Position numbers and translations under genes: made by a program
In this document: in pieces, positions 1 through 7,309 of the stretch
Layout of the letters: each line of letters begins with the position of its first letter
How positions within the stretch are numbered: the stretch's first letter is position 1
Notes under the pieces: model-generated
The model's input: only the letters and a program-made list of their open reading frames with translations
Databases searched by the model: none
What the model was told of the DNA's origin: nothing
Assembly: GCA_036265535.1 (NCBI GenBank)
Contig: DATAOV010000060.1
Coordinates: forward strand, 1 to 22,270
Length of the DNA stretch: 22,270 nt
Source: AC-32 sp036265535
GTDB lineage: Bacteria > Actinomycetota > Thermoleophilia > Gaiellales > Gaiellaceae
Reading direction: 5' to 3'

Positions 1-1
1 G

Positions 2-1261
2 CGCCGCCCGCTCTCGCCCGGCGACCTCGAGGGGCTGCTTCGCCGGCGCCGCGTGATCGGGCTCGCCGAGATGATGAACTTCCCCGGCGTCGTCTCGGGC
101 GACCCGCACGAGCTCGCCAAGCTCACCCTCCCCGGCGCCCAGCACGTGGACGGGCACGCCCCCGGGGTGATGGGCAAGGCGCTGAACGCCTACGCCTCCG
201 CGGGGATCCGCTCCGACCACGAGGCGTTCACGATCGAGGAGGGGCGCGAGCGGCTGCAGGCGGGCATGTGGCTCCTGATCCGCGAGGCCTCCGCGGCGAA
301 GAACCTGCACGCGCTGCTCCCGCTCGCCCAGGAGTACGGGCCGAGCCGCATCGCCTTCTGTACCGACGACCGCGAGCCCGAGCACATCGCCGAGGACGGC
401 CACGTCAATTCGATGGTGCGGGACGCCGTCGCCGCCGGGATCTCGCCCGAGGACGCGCTCGTGATGTCGACCCTCAACCCGGCCACTTGGCACGGGCTGG
501 CGCACCTGGGCGCAGTCGCGCCCGGCTACCAGGCAGACCTGCTCCTGCTGACCGAGCTCGAGAGCTTCGTGCCCGAGACCGTCCTCAAGCGCGGCCGGCC
601 GGTGGGCGAGATCAAGCGGGTCGAGGTGCCCGAGTGGGTCAAGCACACGGTGCGCGTGCGACACGTCGCCGCGCGTGACTTCTCGATCCCGTGGGAGGGC
701 GGGGAGGCGCGGGTGATCGGGGTGATCCCAGACCAGATCGTGACCGAGTCGCTCGTCCAGGAGCCGAGGCTCGAGGACGGGCACGCGGTCGCCGACCCCG
801 AGCGCGACCTGGCCAAGATCGCTGTGGTCGAGCGCCACCTCGGTACGGGCCGGATGGGCATCGGGCTCGTGCGCGGGTTCGGCCTTCGCTCGGGCGCCCT
901 CGCTTCGACCTTCTCGCACGACGCGCACAACATCGTCGTCATCGGCATGGACGACCAGGACATGGCGCGGGCGATCGCTCGGCTGTCGGAGATCGGCGGC
1001 GGCGTGGTCGTGGTCGAGGACCGTGGCGTCCGCGCCGAGCTGCCGCTCCCGATCGCGGGGATCATCTCCGACGCCCCCCTGGCCGTGGTCGTCGAGGCCA
1101 GCCGCGGCTGCATCGACGCGGCGGCCAAGCTTGGCTGCACGCTCTCCTCGCCGTTCCAGACGATGGCGTTCCTGGCGCTCTCGGTGATCCCGAGCCTGAA
1201 GATCACCGACCAGGGCCTGGTGGACGTCGACCGCTTCGAGCTGGTGTCCCTCAAGGCGTGA
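2..1261 (+). CDS. ade: Adenine deaminase, 5'-truncated by window edge
   Basis: Hydrolyses adenine to hypoxanthine and ammonia in the cytoplasm, feeding purine salvage or breakdown. The open frame runs in from the left edge; the GTG at 53 is internal because the residues before it already read as family sequence, so the true start lies outside. About 419 of the usual 550-600 residues are visible. Seen: GLAEMMNFPG, DGHAPG and SDHE near the start (amidohydrolase core with metal/active-site residues), then FCTDDREPEHIAEDGH, which is characteristic of Ade. The Ade-specific C-terminal domain follows and ends in SPFQTMAFLALSVIP and LKITDQGL. It is the first visible member of a + strand purine series and is separated from the next gene by 98 nt that include a hairpin. 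Family assignment is secure; substrate is by family. Confidence 0.95.
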   Translation, partial: RRPLSPGDLEGLLRRRRVIGLAEMMNFPGVVSGDPHELAKLTLPGAQHVDGHAPGVMGKALNAYASAGIRSDHEAFTIEEGRERLQAGMWLLIREASAAKNLHALLPLAQEYGPSRIAFCTDDREPEHIAEDGHVNSMVRDAVAAGISPEDALVMSTLNPATWHGLAHLGAVAPGYQADLLLLTELESFVPETVLKRGRPVGEIKRVEVPEWVKHTVRVRHVAARDFSIPWEGGEARVIGVIPDQIVTESLVQEPRLEDGHAVADPERDLAKIAVVERHLGTGRMGIGLVRGFGLRSGALASTFSHDAHNIVVIGMDDQDMARAIARLSEIGGGVVVVEDRGVRAELPLPIAGIISDAPLAVVVEASRGCIDAAAKLGCTLSSPFQTMAFLALSVIPSLKITDQGLVDVDRFELVSLKA

Positions 1262-1281
1262 GGGCACCGCTCGCGGTGTCC
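1262..1281 (+). terminator. Hairpin directly after ade stop
   Basis: Arms 1262-1270 and 1273-1281 pair over nine positions, including one G-T wobble, around a two-base loop, starting at the base after the ade stop codon. No T-tract follows. It could be a weak terminator or a 3'-end stabiliser between ade and the next gene. A second, looser hairpin follows around 1291-1309. Confidence 0.35.
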
Positions 1282-1359
1282 GTGTCAGGCTGCGTGGGCT
1301 TCGCACGCGCGGCCGTCTGAAGTGACCGGTCGAAACGCTGGAGGTCATAAGGTCGCGGC

Positions 1360-2670
1360 GTGAGCAAGCTCTTCGCCAACGCCTACGTCGTCGTCATGGA
1401 CGACGCGGGCAGCGAGCACGAGTCGGGGTGGGTGCTGGCCGAGGACGGCGTCGTTGCGGGCGTAGGCGCCGGCCCAGAGCCGGAGGCGGACATCAGGGAG
1501 GACCTCGGCGGCGCTCTCGTCACCCCGGGGCTCGTCAACACCCATCACCACCTCTACCAGACCCTCACGCGCGCACGCGCGCAGGAGGCCGACCTCTTCA
1601 CCTGGCTGAGGACGCTCTACCCCGTCTGGGCCCGGATCGACGCCGAGGCCGAGCATGCGGCGGCGAGGACCGGCCTGGCCGAGCTGGCGCTCTCGGGCTG
1701 CACGACTGTGTTCGACCATCACTACGTCTTCCCGCGCAGGGGCGGCGACCTCGTGGAGGCGGAGATGACCGCGTCCCGCGAGCTCGGCGTACGGCTGATC
1801 CCCTCGAGGGGGTCGATGGACCTCGGGGAGTCGGACGGCGGGCTCCCGCCCGACGCGCTCGTCGAGGAGCCGGACGAAGTCCTGGCCGAGACGGAGCGGC
1901 TGGCGGCGCGCTACCCCGAGCTCGTGGTCGCGCCCTGCTCGCCCTTCTCGGTCTCGAGCCGGCTGATGCGCGAGTCAGCCGAGGTGGCCCGGCGGCTCGG
2001 GTTGCAGCTGCACACGCACCTCGCCGAGACGGTCGAGGAGGAGGAGTACTGCCGCGAGCTGTACGGCTGCCGGCCGGTCGAGTACCTCGAGCAGCTCGGC
2101 TGGCTCGACGGCGACGTCTGGTGCGCGCACTGCGTCCACCTCGACGACGGCGACATCGCGCGCTTTGCGGAGACCGGTACGGGCGTTGCGCACTGCCCCA
2201 CATCGAACCTGCGGCTCGGGGCGGGCGTGGCGCCGGTCCGGGGTATGCTGGACGCGGGCGTCCGCGTGGGCCTGGGCGTCGACGGCTCCGCCTCGAACGA
2301 GCGCGGCGATCTCGGCCTCGAGGTCAAGCAGGCGCTGCTCGTCGCCCGCGGCCGAAACGGCCCGGAGGCGATGACCGCCCGAGAGGCGCTGCGGCTTGGA
2401 ACCCGCGGCAGCGCGGCAGTGCTCGGCCGCGACGATCTCGGCTCGCTCGAGTCCGGCCGCAGCGCCGACCTCGCGGTCTGGCGGACCGACGGCCTCGAGC
2501 TCGCAGGCGCGGACGATCCGGTCGCGGGGCTGATCCTGAGCGGGCCGCACCGCGTCGACCGGCTCGTCGTTTCCGGGGAGGACGTCGTGCGCGAAGGCCG
2601 GCTCGTGCGGGCCGACGAGGAGGCGATCTCGCAGGAGCACCGTCGGCAAGCGGCGAAGTTCACGGAATGA
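1360..2670 (+). CDS. 8-oxoguanine deaminase-type amidohydrolase
   Basis: Metal-dependent deaminase of the amidohydrolase superfamily (8-oxoguanine deaminase / hydroxydechloroatrazine ethylaminohydrolase / TrzN-like group), 436 aa, a normal length. The likely reaction is 8-oxoguanine to urate and ammonia, which would deliver urate to PuuD, encoded downstream. Seen: HxH at 62-64 in NTHHHLYQTLTRA, LHTHLAET with H218 and H220, WCAHCVH with H257 and H260, AHCPTSNLRL near 277-286, and the catalytic Asp in GLGVDGSASNE (D308). The start is GTG; a GGAGG lies at 1340-1344, 15 nt upstream, which is a long spacing. The stop codon overlaps the uraH start (ATGA), so the two are probably translationally coupled. 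Guanine deaminase or another aminohydrolase of the same group remains possible; the urate operon context favours 8-oxoguanine. Confidence 0.85.
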   Translation: MSKLFANAYVVVMDDAGSEHESGWVLAEDGVVAGVGAGPEPEADIREDLGGALVTPGLVNTHHHLYQTLTRARAQEADLFTWLRTLYPVWARIDAEAEHAAARTGLAELALSGCTTVFDHHYVFPRRGGDLVEAEMTASRELGVRLIPSRGSMDLGESDGGLPPDALVEEPDEVLAETERLAARYPELVVAPCSPFSVSSRLMRESAEVARRLGLQLHTHLAETVEEEEYCRELYGCRPVEYLEQLGWLDGDVWCAHCVHLDDGDIARFAETGTGVAHCPTSNLRLGAGVAPVRGMLDAGVRVGLGVDGSASNERGDLGLEVKQALLVARGRNGPEAMTAREALRLGTRGSAAVLGRDDLGSLESGRSADLAVWRTDGLELAGADDPVAGLILSGPHRVDRLVVSGEDVVREGRLVRADEEAISQEHRRQAAKFTE

Positions 2671-2960
2671 GCGTCTCGCTCTCAACGCACGTGCTCGACA
2701 CCGAGCGCGGCCGGCCCGGTAGCGGCGTGCGCGTCGAGCTCTATCGTGCTGACGAACGGGTCGCGGCCGGCGAGACCGACGACGACGGTCGAATCGCGGC
2801 GCTCGCAGACGGGCTCGAACCCGGCTCGTACCGGCTCGTCTTCCACCCCGCCTCGCCGTACTTCCGCCGGGTCGAGCTCGAGCTCGAGCTCGGCGATGGG
2901 CACCATCACGTCCCGCTGCTCGTCTCCTCCTACTCGTGCACGACCTACCGCGGCAGCTGA
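2667..2960 (+). CDS. uraH: 5-hydroxyisourate hydrolase (transthyretin-like)
   Basis: Hydrolyses 5-hydroxyisourate, the product of urate oxidation, to OHCU. At 97 aa it is slightly short for the roughly 110-residue family. Seen: N-terminal LSTHVLDTERGRP with the active-site His at 8, DDDGRI with Arg42, HHHVPLLVSSYS with the second active-site His near 81, and the C-terminal signature YRGS at 94-97. The ATG was chosen because family homology begins at residue 4 and it overlaps the preceding stop by four bases (ATGA). The open frame extends far upstream, but that part is only the wrong-frame shadow of the deaminase gene. The 3' end overlaps the predicted uraD start by 25 nt. Confidence 0.95.
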   Translation: MSVSLSTHVLDTERGRPGSGVRVELYRADERVAAGETDDDGRIAALADGLEPGSYRLVFHPASPYFRRVELELELGDGHHHVPLLVSSYSCTTYRGS

Positions 2961-3373
2961 GCGTCGAGGAGCTCGCGGAGCTCTTCGAGGGCAGGACCCG
3001 CTTCGTCGAGCTCCTCGCTGAGCGCGACGACCCGCTCGAGGCTGCGCCGGTGGTGATCGGGGAGCTGAGCGAGGCCGAGAAGCTGGAGGCACTGAACGCA
3101 CACCCTCCGATCGGGTCGCGCGACCTCTCGCCGCGCTCGGCCGAGGAGCAGGGCGCGGGGGCCGACCCCGTCGTGCAGACCGAGCTCGCCTATCTCAACC
3201 AGGTCTACGAGGAGAAGTTCGGCTTCCGCTTCGTCGTCTTCGTCGACCGGCGGCCGAAGGATGAGATCCTGGAGGTGCTGCGCCGGCGACTGGAGCGGAC
3301 GCGCGAGGAGGAGCTCGAGACGGCGCTCACGGAGCTGGTCGCGATCGCGCGTGACCGCTGGAGCCGCGGCTGA
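2936..3373 (+). CDS. uraD: OHCU decarboxylase
   Basis: Decarboxylates 2-oxo-4-hydroxy-4-carboxy-5-ureidoimidazoline to S-allantoin, the last step of urate to allantoin conversion. 145 aa, close to the bacterial family length. Seen: NAHPPIGS with the catalytic His56, AEEQ with the conserved Glu71, and NQVYEEKFGFRFVVF at 88-102, the family core. An Arg/Glu-rich C-terminal helix ends in ARDRWSRG. The GTG at 2936 lies inside the end of uraH, so the genes overlap by 25 nt. Homology starts at about residue 8, so a non-canonical start slightly downstream cannot be excluded. The stop overlaps the puuD start by one base (TGATG). Confidence 0.93.
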   Translation: MHDLPRQLSVEELAELFEGRTRFVELLAERDDPLEAAPVVIGELSEAEKLEALNAHPPIGSRDLSPRSAEEQGAGADPVVQTELAYLNQVYEEKFGFRFVVFVDRRPKDEILEVLRRRLERTREEELETALTELVAIARDRWSRG

Positions 3374-4563
3374 TGGACCCGTACGCGAACGAGTGGCTGG
3401 ATTTCCTCACGCGCTGGCTACACGTGATCGCAGGGATCGCCTGGATCGGTGCCTCGTTCTACTTCATCGCGCTCGACAACCACCTCCGGCCTCCGGCCGA
3501 CCGCGAGGACGCGGAGCGGGGCGTCGGCGGCGAGGCCTGGGAGATCCACGGGGGCGGCTTCTACCAGGTGCTGAAGTACCGCCTCACGCCGCCGACCATT
3601 CCCGAGCCTCTCTACTGGTTCAAGTGGGAGGCCTACACGACCTGGCTCTCGGGCTTCGCGTTGATGGTCTTTCTCTACTACTTCAACGCGGACACGTACC
3701 TGATCGACCCGAGCGTGGCCGATCTGAGCACGACTGCGGCGATCGCGATCAGCATCGGCGGCCTCGTGCTCGCGTGGGTGGTCTACGACGTGCTCTGCCG
3801 GGTGGTGCGGAGCGAGCTCGTGCTCGCGAGCCTGATCCTCGCGCTGACGACGCTCGCGGCCTGGGGAGCGAGCGAGCTCTTCAGCGGCCGGGCCGAGTAC
3901 GTACAGGTCGGAGCCATGCTCGGGACGATCATGGCCGCGAACGTCTTCTTCGTGATCATCCCGGCGCACTGGGACCTGATCCGGGCGAAGGAGGCCGGGC
4001 GCGAGCCCGATCCTGCGCCCGCGCTCCGTGCCAAGCAGCGCTCAGTGCACAACAACTACCTGACGCTGCCGGTCGTCTTCGCGATGCTCAGCAACCACTT
4101 CCCGGCGACCTACGGGCACAGCTGGTCCTGGCTGATCCTGATCGCGCTGATGGCGATCGGGGCCTGGATCCGGCACTTCTTCAACCTGCGCCACGCCGGG
4201 CGGACGGTGTGGTGGATCCCGGTGACGGCGGCGCTCGCCATCGCGGCGGTCGCCGTCGCGATCCGGCCGGACGACGGCTCCGGCTCCAGCGGTGTCGAGA
4301 CAGCGACCGTCTCGATCGCGCGGGCGCGGGCGATCGTGCAGGCCCGCTGCGTCCCGTGCCACTCCGCGCATCCGACGAAGATGGACTCGGCCCCTCTCGG
4401 GATCGTGTTCGACACTCCGGAGCAGATGCACGCGCAGGCCACCCTGATCGAGCAGGTGGCCGTGAGCTCGAAAACGATGCCGCTCGGTAACGCGACCGGA
4501 ATGACGCAGGCAGAGCGGGACGAGCTGGGCGCCTGGATCCGCGACGGCGCGAAGATCAAGTAG
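3373..4563 (+). CDS. puuD: Membrane urate oxidase with cytochrome c domain (PuuD-type)
   Basis: Oxidises urate to 5-hydroxyisourate using an integral-membrane domain and a C-terminal c-type haem domain, replacing the soluble cofactor-free uricase. 396 aa. Seen: DFLTRWLHVIAGIAWIGASF at 10-29 opening the first helix, GGGFYQVLKYRL at 60-71, WFKWEAYTTWLSGF at 82-95, and about eight hydrophobic segments up to residue 297. The haem site CVPCH is at 326-330, with a probable axial Met369 in KTMPLGNATGM. The family usually has about 400 residues or a little more. The ATG overlaps the uraD stop by one base. Together with uraH and uraD it forms a complete urate to allantoin module; electrons presumably go to the respiratory chain through the haem. 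The symbol puuD is also used for an unrelated putrescine-pathway hydrolase. Confidence 0.93.
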   Translation: MDPYANEWLDFLTRWLHVIAGIAWIGASFYFIALDNHLRPPADREDAERGVGGEAWEIHGGGFYQVLKYRLTPPTIPEPLYWFKWEAYTTWLSGFALMVFLYYFNADTYLIDPSVADLSTTAAIAISIGGLVLAWVVYDVLCRVVRSELVLASLILALTTLAAWGASELFSGRAEYVQVGAMLGTIMAANVFFVIIPAHWDLIRAKEAGREPDPAPALRAKQRSVHNNYLTLPVVFAMLSNHFPATYGHSWSWLILIALMAIGAWIRHFFNLRHAGRTVWWIPVTAALAIAAVAVAIRPDDGSGSSGVETATVSIARARAIVQARCVPCHSAHPTKMDSAPLGIVFDTPEQMHAQATLIEQVAVSSKTMPLGNATGMTQAERDELGAWIRDGAKIK

Positions 4564-4572
4564 GTTCCGGCG

Positions 4573-4980
4573 GTGCTCGAGATCACCGCCGGCGAGTACC
4601 TGTTCGTGGCGCAGCTGGAGGAAGAGGCCGCCCCGGAGACCGTGTCCGCGTTCCGGCGGCTGCTGCCGCTGGAGAGCCGGATCATCCACGCCCGCTGGAG
4701 CGGCGAGGCGTGCTGGATCCCGTTCGGCGAGCTCGACGTCGGTCTCGGGCCGGAGAACGCGACCTGCTACCCGGCGCCGGGCCAGATCCTGTTCTACCCC
4801 GGCGGAGTCAGCGAGACGGAGATCCTGTTCCCGTACGGCTCGACGTCCTTCGCGAGCAAGGCGGGCGCGCTCGCCGGCAACCACTTCGCGACCGTGGTGG
4901 AGGGAGCCGCGAACCTCCCGCAGCTCGGCCGGCGAGCCCTGTGGGAGGGCGCCCAGCCAATCCACTTCGAAGAGAGGTAG
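4573..4980 (+). CDS. DUF3830 family protein (cyclophilin-like fold)
   Basis: Small soluble protein of 135 aa. ARWSGEACWIPFGEL at 40-54, PGQILFYPGGVSETEILFPYG at 69-89 and FASKAGALAGNHFATVVEG at 93-111 match my memory of the DUF3830 cyclophilin-like family. No biochemical role is established to my knowledge; members often sit beside amidohydrolases and transporters for ring compounds. The GTG start lies 9 nt after the puuD stop on the same strand, so it is very probably the last gene of the urate operon. No signal peptide or membrane segment is visible. Its place suggests a helper or extra enzyme in ureide metabolism, but that is inference from context only. Confidence 0.85.
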   Translation: MLEITAGEYLFVAQLEEEAAPETVSAFRRLLPLESRIIHARWSGEACWIPFGELDVGLGPENATCYPAPGQILFYPGGVSETEILFPYGSTSFASKAGALAGNHFATVVEGAANLPQLGRRALWEGAQPIHFEER

Positions 4981-4987
4981 CCCACCA

Positions 4988-5061
4988 CCCCACCCTCGGG
5001 TGGGGATGAGAAGTTCCACCCGCCACCCGCGACCGAGCGTACCGCTCGAACACGCGCGTGT
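4988..5061. terminator. Hairpin cluster between convergent operons
   Basis: The 112-nt gap between the DUF3830 gene (+) and the M20 amidohydrolase gene (-) holds three inverted repeats: 4988-4995 with 4998-5005 (8 bp, two-base spacer), 5034-5039 with 5043-5048 (6 bp) and a perfect 12-nt palindrome at 5050-5061. None is followed by a T-run on either strand. The position between convergent genes suggests bidirectional termination. Confidence 0.4.
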
Positions 5062-5092
5062 CCGGGAACGATCTGTGCCGAGTGCGTGACTC

Positions 5093-6145
5093 CTAGTCCA
5101 CCGGCGAGGCCAGCCGGGCGAGCGTGGCCGTGAGCACAGCCACGCCGAGCTGGACGTCCTCGTCCGCGCTGTGCTCGTCGGGCGAATGGCTGATGCCGCC
5201 GTTCAGGCTCCGGACGAACAGCATCGCCGTCGGCACGCCGACGGTGGCAAGGACACCGGCGTCGTGACCCGCCCCGGACGACAGTTCGACGACCGGCGCG
5301 CCGACCCGCTCGATCTCCTGCCCGAGCACGGCGGTCAGCTCCGGCGCCATCGGGACGGCTCTGCCCCGCCTCACCTCGGCCGGCACCTCCCTGAGCACCG
5401 CGTCGAGCCGCGCGTCGTCGGGGGCGCGAACGTCGACGCTCAACAGGACCCGCGCCGGTATCACGTTCGTCGCGCCCGGCTCGACCTCGAGGCGACCCAC
5501 TGTCGCGACCGCGTCCTCCACACTCGCGGCGGCATCTCTCAACGCGAGCACGAATTCGGCCGCAGCGACAAGCGCGTCGTCCCGCGCGGTCATCGGGGTC
5601 GTGCCGGCATGTCCCTCACGTCCCTCGAACACCACCTCTCCCCGCGCCGTCGCGACAATCCCCGTCACCACGCCCAGCGGAGAAACGGCCTGCTCGAGCC
5701 GCGGCCCTTGCTCGATGTGCAGCTCCACGAAGCACCCCGGCCTCGGCTCGAGCGTCTCGCAGAAGGCGCGCGAGCCCACGCACCCCGGGCCGCTGCAGCC
5801 CTCCTCGTCCCGGAACGCGACGACGACCTGCGTCCGCTCCAGCCGGCCCGCCTGCTCCACCGCCTCGAGGCCGCCCACGACCCCGAGGGCACCGTCGAAG
5901 CGACCCCCTGAAGGCACCGAGTCGAGATGGGAGCCCGTCCAGACCCCCGGCAGCTCCGGCCTGAGCCCGACAAGGCGCCCGAAGAGGTTGCCGGCGGAGT
6001 CGACCTCGACCTCGAGCCCCGCCTCGCGCATCCACTCGGCCATGAGCCGGTGCGCCTCGTCCTCCTGCGCGCTGCCACCGAGCCGGTTGGCGCCCGGCCC
6101 GCCGCCGATGGCGTACAGCTGGTCGAGCCGATCGAGAACCCGCAC
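5093..6145 (-). CDS. M20 amidohydrolase, allantoate amidohydrolase / N-carbamoyl amino acid hydrolase family
   Basis: Two-metal amidase that cleaves the ureido or N-carbamoyl group of linear substrates such as allantoate or N-carbamoyl-amino acids. Seen: GSHLDSVPSGGRFDGALG with His73 and Asp84, FRDEEG with Glu114/115, ELHIEQGP with His143, GHAGTTPM with His179, GATNVIP and SVDVR (Arg240) in the lid domain, and the last ligand His320 in ISHSPDEHS. The GTG start gives 350 aa, about 60 fewer than usual; the stretch between GSRAF and ELHIEQGP is strongly shortened while all metal ligands remain. The frame is open far upstream, but only the part after the GTG resembles the family. It starts 10 nt after the stop of the MFS gene. 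The neighbouring urate operon makes allantoate an attractive substrate, but a carbamoylase is equally possible. Confidence 0.85.
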   Translation of the reverse strand: MRVLDRLDQLYAIGGGPGANRLGGSAQEDEAHRLMAEWMREAGLEVEVDSAGNLFGRLVGLRPELPGVWTGSHLDSVPSGGRFDGALGVVGGLEAVEQAGRLERTQVVVAFRDEEGCSGPGCVGSRAFCETLEPRPGCFVELHIEQGPRLEQAVSPLGVVTGIVATARGEVVFEGREGHAGTTPMTARDDALVAAAEFVLALRDAAASVEDAVATVGRLEVEPGATNVIPARVLLSVDVRAPDDARLDAVLREVPAEVRRGRAVPMAPELTAVLGQEIERVGAPVVELSSGAGHDAGVLATVGVPTAMLFVRSLNGGISHSPDEHSADEDVQLGVAVLTATLARLASPVD

Positions 6146-6155
6146 GCGAGGAACC

Positions 6156-7286
6156 CTAGGCCCAGCCGGAGCGCAGCGGCCGGAGGAGCTGCACGCCGAC
6201 GAGCGGGAAGATCGCGGCCACCGCGAAGCCCACGCGCCACGAGGCCGCTGCCACGACCGCGGCGAAGACCGGCGGCACGATCGCTCCCGCCGCCGAGAGC
6301 GCTGTCTGTTGCATTCCGAGCGCCGCACCGCTCCTGCGCGTTCCCGCAAGCTCGGCCGCCGCGGTGAACGACAGGCCGTTCCAGGCCATGGCGAGCCCCC
6401 CCGCGACGACGAACGCCGGGACGAGGACCGCTGCGGGCGCATCGAGCAGAACCACCGCGACGGCCAGAGAGGCGCTGCTGGCGAGTCCGACGAGACGCAG
6501 GGGCTCGAGCCTCGAGCCGATCACGTCGGACCAGCGCCCGCAGCCGATCCGCAACGCGGCCGCCAGGACCTGGACGGCCGCCAGGACGGCCGCCGCCTCA
6601 CCGGGCGAGAACCCGCGATTGTCGTGCAGGAACAGGACGAGAAAGCCGGTGATCGCAAGCTGCGCCACGAGGTAGAGGCTGCTCGCGCAGCAGAGAAGCA
6701 GGAGGCGGCGGTCGCGCAGGGTCTCGCCGAGGCTGTGCGAGTCGAGCGCGTCCTCAACGGGCTCGCGCTCCCGGATCACGAGCGCACCGAAGATCGCCCC
6801 GGCGAAGCAGAGGGCAGCGAGGAAGACGAACGCCGACCGCAGGTCGAGCGCCGGAAGCACGAGTGCCGAGACGAATCCGCCGAGCGGGATCGCGGTCTGC
6901 CTCACTCCGAGCGCGAGACCACGCTCGCCGGCCGGGAACCACTGCATGACGGCGCGGCCGCTCGCCGAGTTCACGCTCGCCCCGGCCGCCCCGGCAACGC
7001 CGAGCAGGGCCACGAGGCTGCCGAAGGCTCCCGCATACCCGGCCGCGACCAGGGCGCCACCGCATGCCGTCAGCCCCGACGCGAGCACGATCCGCTCCCC
7101 GAGCCGATCCGCCAGCAGGCCCCACGGCAGCAGTGTCAGCAGCGCTCCGACCCAGAGACTGTCGAGGACGACGCCGACCTCGACGAGGCTGAGGTCGAAG
7201 GCGTCCCGCAACGATGGAGCGAGCACCGGCAGGCCGATCAGGACGGCCGAGAACGACGTCTGCGCCGCCGTCCCCGCAGCCAGCAC
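6156..7286 (-). CDS. MFS transporter, 12-TM
   Basis: Major facilitator superfamily permease of the inner membrane, 376 aa, with about twelve hydrophobic segments in two halves. Seen: the loop 2-3 motif GLLADRLGER at about 56-65, a central charged loop near 175-190 (REREPVEDALD), and a second-half equivalent around GCGRWSDVIGSRL. The GTG start is the first candidate; the frame before it reads RWLV, which could belong to the first helix, but no start codon lies further upstream before it runs into the aldehyde dehydrogenase gene. It sits 23 nt after that gene and 10 nt before the M20 hydrolase gene, so it probably imports the substrate of that operon. The substrate is unknown; the sequence alone does not place it in a named subfamily. 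Confidence 0.85.
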   Translation of the reverse strand: MLAAGTAAQTSFSAVLIGLPVLAPSLRDAFDLSLVEVGVVLDSLWVGALLTLLPWGLLADRLGERIVLASGLTACGGALVAAGYAGAFGSLVALLGVAGAAGASVNSASGRAVMQWFPAGERGLALGVRQTAIPLGGFVSALVLPALDLRSAFVFLAALCFAGAIFGALVIREREPVEDALDSHSLGETLRDRRLLLLCCASSLYLVAQLAITGFLVLFLHDNRGFSPGEAAAVLAAVQVLAAALRIGCGRWSDVIGSRLEPLRLVGLASSASLAVAVVLLDAPAAVLVPAFVVAGGLAMAWNGLSFTAAAELAGTRRSGAALGMQQTALSAAGAIVPPVFAAVVAAASWRVGFAVAAIFPLVGVQLLRPLRSGWA

Positions 7287-7309
7287 CAGCCAGCGGTAGC
7301 GGCTTGCGG

